This document shows, piece by piece, positions 6,633-10,071 of a stretch of DNA of 10,071 nt. Origin of the DNA: Spirochaetales bacterium (lineage in GTDB: Bacteria > Spirochaetota > Spirochaetia > JABEVK01); the NCBI GenBank assembly GCA_013043995.1, contig JABEVL010000096.1, positions 1-10,071 of the forward strand. Direction: 5' to 3'. The notes beneath the pieces are model-generated. The model made no database searches. It saw nothing but the letters and a program-made list of their open reading frames with translations, and was not told the DNA's origin. The translations under genes were made by a program, and so were the position numbers. How positions within the stretch are numbered: the stretch's first letter is position 1; each line of letters begins with the position of its first letter.

Positions 6633-7675
6633 CCAATTTGATCTTGTGCGGGGGAGCAGGAACTCGCTTGTGGCCGATCAGCCGCAAGGCCTATCCCAAA
6701 CAGTTCTATCCGCTTTTTTCAGGCAAGTCGCTTTTTCAAGAAACCGTAAGAAGAAACGCTGCCTTGTGCGACCACCTTTTTTTGGCGGTGGGAACCGCGC
6801 ATCTGGAGAGGGTGGCCGAACAGCTCAAGCCTTACTTGGGAAAACCCGTGCAAGCCTTGGCAGAGCCCTTGGGCCGCAACACGGCTCCCGCAATAGCACT
6901 GGCATGCCTGACCATGCCGCCCAACGAGTTGGTTCTGGTCACCCCTTCTGACCATATCGTGACCCAGGAAATTGCCTACCAGCGGGCAATCCGTGAGGCG
7001 ATTGAACTTGCCCAAGGAGGGGCGATTGTCACTTTTGGACTCAAGCCCACGCATCCGGAAACCGGTTTTGGGTACATCGAGCCCCAGGGGTCACGGGTGC
7101 TTGGTTTTTTTGAGAAGCCTGACTATGCTACGGCCCAGGATTATGTCAGCCGAGGTTTTCTATGGAACAGCGGAATGCTGCTTTTTCAGGCGGGTGTTTT
7201 TCTTGAAGAGCTGGAGAGCCACGCTCCTGAGTTACTAGCGGCGGCCCGGGTTGTTGCCAAAAGTTGCCCCGTTCAGGACCAACCCTGGGCCAGGCTATGG
7301 TCGCCGACATCAGATCAGATGAGGTCCCTCACGGCCATTTCCGTGGACTATGCCGTGATGGAAAAAACTGAAAAGAGCGCAGTGGTGGCCTGCGACTTGG
7401 GTTGGTCGGACCTGGGAAGTTTTGACGCCCTTTACGAGGAAAGCGACAAAGATGCAGGGGGCAACGCTTTTTCAGGCAGCGAACCCCCTGTCTTTCTCGA
7501 TTCAAACGATAATTTGGTGGTGGCTGAGCGAACTGTGGCCCTTATTGGGGTACACGACCTTTTGGTCATCGACACTTCCGACGCTCTTTTGATCGTGCAT
7601 AAGGGTGAAAGCCAGAAGGTCAAAAACCTTGTGGAAAAGTTAACGGTCAGGCCGGATAAAAGCAGGTTGCTTTAA
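6629..7675 (+). CDS. manC: Mannose-1-phosphate guanylyltransferase (GDP-mannose pyrophosphorylase), single-domain form
   Basis: The enzyme joins mannose-1-phosphate and GTP to give GDP-mannose, the precursor used by gmd and possibly by a mannosyltransferase. The nucleotidyltransferase signature LCGGAGTRLWPISRKAYPKQF begins at residue 6. It is followed by EPLGRNTAPAIALA (79-92), TPSDHIV (105-111), ETGFGYIEP (144-152), FFEKPD (160-165), FLWNSGM (177-183) and CDLGWSDLGSFDAL (255-268). The C-terminal left-handed helix ends in VHKGESQKVKNLVEKL. At 348 residues it lacks the phosphomannose isomerase (cupin) domain of the roughly 470-residue bifunctional forms. TTG 6629 is chosen because it starts MTNLILCGG, as relatives do, and follows a strong GGGGAGG. 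The ATG at 6596 would add 11 residues of poor match. The TTGA overlap with the epimerase gene indicates coupling. Mannose-1-phosphate synthesis (ManA/ManB) must be encoded elsewhere. Confidence 0.95.
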   Translation: MTNLILCGGAGTRLWPISRKAYPKQFYPLFSGKSLFQETVRRNAALCDHLFLAVGTAHLERVAEQLKPYLGKPVQALAEPLGRNTAPAIALACLTMPPNELVLVTPSDHIVTQEIAYQRAIREAIELAQGGAIVTFGLKPTHPETGFGYIEPQGSRVLGFFEKPDYATAQDYVSRGFLWNSGMLLFQAGVFLEELESHAPELLAAARVVAKSCPVQDQPWARLWSPTSDQMRSLTAISVDYAVMEKTEKSAVVACDLGWSDLGSFDALYEESDKDAGGNAFSGSEPPVFLDSNDNLVVAERTVALIGVHDLLVIDTSDALLIVHKGESQKVKNLVEKLTVRPDKSRLL

Positions 7676-7700
7676 GTTTTTACAAAGTTCAAAAACTTTG
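7674..7700 (+). repeat. Overlapping AT-rich inverted repeats between manC and the exporter genes
   Basis: Two perfect inverted repeats share bases: AAGTTTTT (7674-7681) with AAAAACTT (7691-7698), and CAAAGTT (7683-7689) with AACTTTG (7694-7700). As RNA hairpins they exclude each other. Both are AT-rich and neither is followed by a U-run, so a rho-independent terminator is unlikely. They sit at the manC stop codon, ahead of the permease ribosome site. Confidence 0.35.
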
Positions 7701-7729
7701 CGCCAGTGTCAATAAGGAAAGAGGAAGAT

Positions 7730-8593
7730 ATGAGTGAAATTGAACGCACCGACGAGGTTGCGTGGGACCACGTGATCACGTCGAAAAAAAGGGTGCTCGA
7801 CATCAACGTCAAAGAACTGGTGAAGTACCGCGACCTGCTTTTCCTACTGGTTAGGCGCGACTTTGTGGCCCAGTACAAGCAATCGGTGCTGGGACCGCTT
7901 TGGTTTTTTATTCAGCCTTTACTCAATACGCTTGTTTTTACTGTAATCTTTGGGAATATCGCCAAGATTCCTACGGACGGGATTCCGAACATGCTGTTCT
8001 ACATGGCCGGCACTGTGGTCTGGAGTTTCTTTTCCTTGACTTTTACCAACGTGGGGATGACGTTTGCGACGGCAAACGGTCTCTTTTCCAAAGTCTATTT
8101 CCCGCGCTTGATCGTGCCGATCGCCAATGTCATCAACAACGTCATCACCTTCGGGATCCAGTTCCTCCTGTTCCTGGGATTTTTGTTCTACTTTCTTTTG
8201 GCCGGAAGCGCCCTGCATCCTAACTTGTGGATTTTATTCTTACCGATTTTACTGATTCACGTGGGATTGTTCGCGATGGGAACGGGTTTGATCGTTTCAG
8301 CCCTCACGACCAAGTACCGCGACTTGAGGTTTCTTGTCGGATTTGGTCTTCAGCTTTGGATGTACGCAACGCCCGTGGTTTATCCCGCTTCGATCGTCAA
8401 ACCGTCCCTGCTGTGGGTGCTCTGGATGAACCCCCTGGCCCCCGTGGTTGAGTTTTTTCGGTTCATGTTTTTGGGCAAAGGCATCGTCAATCCCCTGTTT
8501 TATTCCATCAGCGTTGTAGAAAGTCTGCTTCTGATTCTTTTGGGGCTAGTTCTGTTTACGAGGACTGAAAAAGATTTCATCGATCGGATATAG
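7730..8593 (+). CDS. wzm: ABC-2 type polysaccharide exporter, permease subunit (Wzm/TagG family)
   Basis: The 287-residue inner-membrane protein forms, as a dimer with two Wzt subunits, the channel that moves undecaprenyl-linked glycan to the periplasm. After a polar N-terminus comes the amphipathic segment LVRRDFVAQYKQSVLGPLWFFIQP (40-63), typical of Wzm/TagG/KpsM. About six membrane spans follow, near residues 55-78, 88-110, 127-157, 166-190, 203-222 and 257-277. Other conserved points are KVYFPRLIVP (121-130), TTKYRDLRFLV (193-203) and ATPVVYP (213-219). Length is close to the usual 260-290. ATG 7730 follows GAGGAAG at 7721-7727; an in-frame GTG at 7706 would add eight charged residues and looks less likely. 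The ATPase gene lies 57 bases downstream. The gene does not resemble Wzx flippases, so the route is ABC-dependent rather than Wzx/Wzy. Confidence 0.94.
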   Translation: MSEIERTDEVAWDHVITSKKRVLDINVKELVKYRDLLFLLVRRDFVAQYKQSVLGPLWFFIQPLLNTLVFTVIFGNIAKIPTDGIPNMLFYMAGTVVWSFFSLTFTNVGMTFATANGLFSKVYFPRLIVPIANVINNVITFGIQFLLFLGFLFYFLLAGSALHPNLWILFLPILLIHVGLFAMGTGLIVSALTTKYRDLRFLVGFGLQLWMYATPVVYPASIVKPSLLWVLWMNPLAPVVEFFRFMFLGKGIVNPLFYSISVVESLLLILLGLVLFTRTEKDFIDRI

Positions 8594-8650
8594 CCGAAGG
8601 TTCTCGAACAATTTTCTTGGAAAACAACGCTTTTAAAAGAAGGAACAAGA

Positions 8651-9439
8651 ATGGCTCTTTGTGTCAGTGTGGATCATGTCAGCAAACAGTATATTTTAGG
8701 GAATTTTGGGTACGGGACTTTTCGGCACGACTTGCAAAGCTGGTGGGCCAAACTCAGGGGAAAAGAGGACCCGAACGCCAAGTTGGGCGGTCCCGGGTTG
8801 GGTGAGGCGAACGAGGAGTTTATGGCCCTAAACGATGTTTCGTTTGAGGTGCACGAAGGCGACCGTGTGGGAATCGTGGGACGCAACGGGTCCGGAAAAT
8901 CAACCATCCTCAAGATCCTTTCCCGCCTGACAACCCCGACGAGGGGAAGCGTGAAAATCAAGGGACGGGTAGCGAGCCTGCTGGAGGTGGGGACGGGCTT
9001 TCACCCCGACCTGACAGGACGTGAGAACGTTTACCTGAACGGATCGATCCTGGGGATGCGGCGCTGGGAAATACGGGAAAAGTTTGAAGAGATCGTCGCG
9101 TTTTCCGAGATCAACCAATTTATTGATACCCCTGTAAAACGCTATTCGAGCGGGATGTACATCCGGTTGGCTTTTGCTGTCGCCGCACACCTCAAGTCAG
9201 AAATCCTGATCCTGGACGAGATCCTGGCCGTTGGCGATATGGGTTTTCAACAAAAATGTGTGGCAAAGATGAAAAGTCTGGGCCAGGACGAGGGCCGAAC
9301 GATTATTTTTGTCAGTCACATCCCAGGCTACGTGAAAGAACTGTGTACGCGCGCTATACTTTTGCGCAAAGGTCAAATGGTCATGGAAGGTGAGACGTTG
9401 CCTGTTATGGATGAGTACGAGAGGGAACTGCGCGGATGA
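8651..9439 (+). CDS. wzt: ABC polysaccharide exporter, ATP-binding subunit (short Wzt, no glycan-binding domain)
   Basis: The 262-residue ATPase drives export through the neighbouring permease. Walker A is GRNGSGKST (77-85), the ABC signature takes the family form YSSGMYIRLAF (165-175), Walker B is LILDEILAVGD (186-196), and the switch histidine is His223 in FVSHIPG. The roughly 45-residue stretch between the first strand and FMALNDVSFEV (57-67) is the extension usual for Wzt/TagH/KpsT-like proteins. The protein ends directly after the nucleotide-binding domain. It therefore lacks the C-terminal carbohydrate-binding domain that in E. coli O9a Wzt recognises a capped chain end; some short Wzt proteins, for example K. 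pneumoniae O2a, also lack it. ATG 8651 follows AAGGA at 8640-8644. The TGA overlaps an ATG at 9436 that opens a 27-codon frame. Confidence 0.95.
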   Translation: MALCVSVDHVSKQYILGNFGYGTFRHDLQSWWAKLRGKEDPNAKLGGPGLGEANEEFMALNDVSFEVHEGDRVGIVGRNGSGKSTILKILSRLTTPTRGSVKIKGRVASLLEVGTGFHPDLTGRENVYLNGSILGMRRWEIREKFEEIVAFSEINQFIDTPVKRYSSGMYIRLAFAVAAHLKSEILILDEILAVGDMGFQQKCVAKMKSLGQDEGRTIIFVSHIPGYVKELCTRAILLRKGQMVMEGETLPVMDEYERELRG

Positions 9440-9519
9440 GCCGAAGAGGCCAAAGTGAACAAGTTGACACAGTTCTGACTAAAGCCGGATTGGAGGTCTT
9501 TATTCATGTCTCAACCTAG
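9436..9519 (+). other. Possible 27-codon frame overlapping the wzt stop and the reductase start
   Basis: ATG 9436 overlaps the wzt TGA as ATGA and opens a frame of 27 codons that ends at TAG 9517-9519, 14 bases into the reductase gene. The peptide has no motif I recognise. Its geometry would allow ribosomes finishing wzt to reinitiate and reach the reductase start, but the reductase has its own strong ribosome site. This is weak evidence for a real product. Confidence 0.15.
9491..9497 (+). promoter_or_regulatory. Ribosome binding site of the flavin reductase gene
   Basis: TGGAGGT is nine bases upstream of ATG 9506 and fixes the start of the last, truncated gene. It is a near-perfect Shine-Dalgarno. 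Confidence 0.75.
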
Positions 9520-10071
9520 TAAGGTTTTAGCAAAAGTGACGGAAATTCAACAGTACCAATCGGGGGTCTATGGCGTGAGCTTTGAAACCCCTGTTCGTGC
9601 AAACCGTTACCTTGCCGGGCAATTTCTCCATTTAACCCTGGACGAGTTTGACCCCACGACGGGTTACTGGCCTGAAAGCCGGGTTTTTTCTATTGCGTCC
9701 CAACCTCGGCAAGGTCACGTCAGCATCGTCTACAGTGTGAAGGGCGTTTATACCCGGCGCATGGAGCAAGAGCTGGCCGTCGGCAAAGACGTATGGTTGA
9801 AGTACCCCTACGGGGACTTTGTGATTCATGAAAGCAGTTTTGAGGGCAGGCCCTTGGTGCTGTTGGCCGGAGGTACCGGGGTCGCCCCCTACATCCCCTA
9901 TTTAACGGCAAAGGAGCTAGCTGTTGAGGGCCCTCCTGTCCACCTTTACTACGGGGCGCGGCTTCCCGAACTGTTTCTTTTTTGTGATGAGCTGCTGGAG
10001 TCTAAAAAAAACCACCCCAGAATTGCGTTGAGATTTTATCATGAGGAAGGAAACTTTTCGGATGCACCGGC
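9506..10071 (+). CDS. FNR-type FAD/NAD(P)H oxidoreductase, 3' end outside window
   Basis: The first 188 residues of a ferredoxin-NADP+ reductase-like protein are visible; the frame is open at the right edge. The N-terminal FAD-binding barrel has AGQFLHLTL (37-45) and the flavin motif RVFSIAS (59-65). It also has a VKGVYTRRM segment (78-86) in the phosphate-binding position and PYGDF (101-105). The pyridine-nucleotide domain starts with LLAGGTGVAPYIPYL (119-133) and YYGAR (148-152). The protein should pass electrons from NAD(P)H through FAD to a partner. There is no N-terminal 2Fe-2S domain; whether a C-terminal one exists, as in phthalate dioxygenase reductases, cannot be seen. It starts 66 bases after wzt on the same strand with no terminator between, so co-transcription is possible. 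A role in glycan or lipid modification is a guess; it may equally begin an unrelated set of genes. Confidence 0.88.
   Translation, partial: MSQPSKVLAKVTEIQQYQSGVYGVSFETPVRANRYLAGQFLHLTLDEFDPTTGYWPESRVFSIASQPRQGHVSIVYSVKGVYTRRMEQELAVGKDVWLKYPYGDFVIHESSFEGRPLVLLAGGTGVAPYIPYLTAKELAVEGPPVHLYYGARLPELFLFCDELLESKKNHPRIALRFYHEEGNFSDAP

Noticed and set aside
7706..7729. Upstream GTG start for the permease
   Set aside because: ATG 7730 has GAGGAAG just upstream, which itself would lie inside the coding sequence if GTG 7706 were used.
8630..8639. CTTTTAAAAG palindrome between wzm and wzt
   Set aside because: Ten-base AT-rich palindrome with no loop and no partner site; expected by chance and adjacent to the ribosome site only incidentally.
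9464..9492. Possible promoter with a perfect TTGACA (9464-9469) before the reductase gene
   Set aside because: No acceptable -10 box at 16-18 bases; the nearest TATAAT-like sequence (TTTATT 9499-9504) is about 29 bases away and overlaps the leader just before the ATG.

Overview
The window is a compact, one-directional (+ strand) surface-polysaccharide gene cluster from a bacterium. An ABC-2 permease/ATPase pair of the Wzm/Wzt type suggests a Gram-negative cell that exports an O-antigen or capsule-like glycan by the ABC-transporter route. Base composition looks roughly balanced, and two genes appear to use TTG starts. I cannot assign a phylum from the sequence alone.

Layout: 1-288 is the C-terminal tail of a probable family 2 glycosyltransferase, cut by the window edge. 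319-1260 is UDP-glucuronate decarboxylase (UDP-xylose synthase). 1257-2285 is a GT61-family (DUF563) glycosyltransferase and 2290-3399 a GT4-family glycosyltransferase. 3427-4542 is GDP-mannose 4,6-dehydratase and 4535-5479 is GDP-L-fucose synthase. 5480-5570 is a short gap holding a coding-like but unstarted frame. 5571-6632 is UDP-glucuronate 4-epimerase and 6629-7675 is mannose-1-phosphate guanylyltransferase. 7730-8593 is the ABC-2 permease and 8651-9439 its ATPase. 9506-10071 is the N-terminal 188 residues of an FNR-type flavin reductase, cut by the right edge. No intergenic stretch exceeds 100 bases, and I see no RNA gene, CRISPR array, insertion sequence or convincing terminator.

How the genes fit together: ManC makes GDP-mannose. 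Gmd and Fcl turn it into GDP-L-fucose. UDP-glucuronate feeds two branches, to UDP-xylose (Uxs) and to UDP-galacturonate (the 4-epimerase). Three glycosyltransferases (GT2-like, GT61, GT4) can use these donors, and Wzm/Wzt would carry the lipid-linked chain across the inner membrane. The predicted glycan may therefore contain fucose and/or mannose, xylose and galacturonate. The enzymes that make UDP-glucuronate (Ugd) and mannose-1-phosphate (ManA/ManB) are not in the window. The ATPase is the short form without the C-terminal glycan-binding domain found in E. coli O9a Wzt.

The individual families are well known. I did not find a clearly undescribed system. The points most worth a second look are the GT61 gene translationally overlapping the UDP-xylose synthase, the flavin reductase placed directly after the exporter, and two short coding-like frames at gene junctions.
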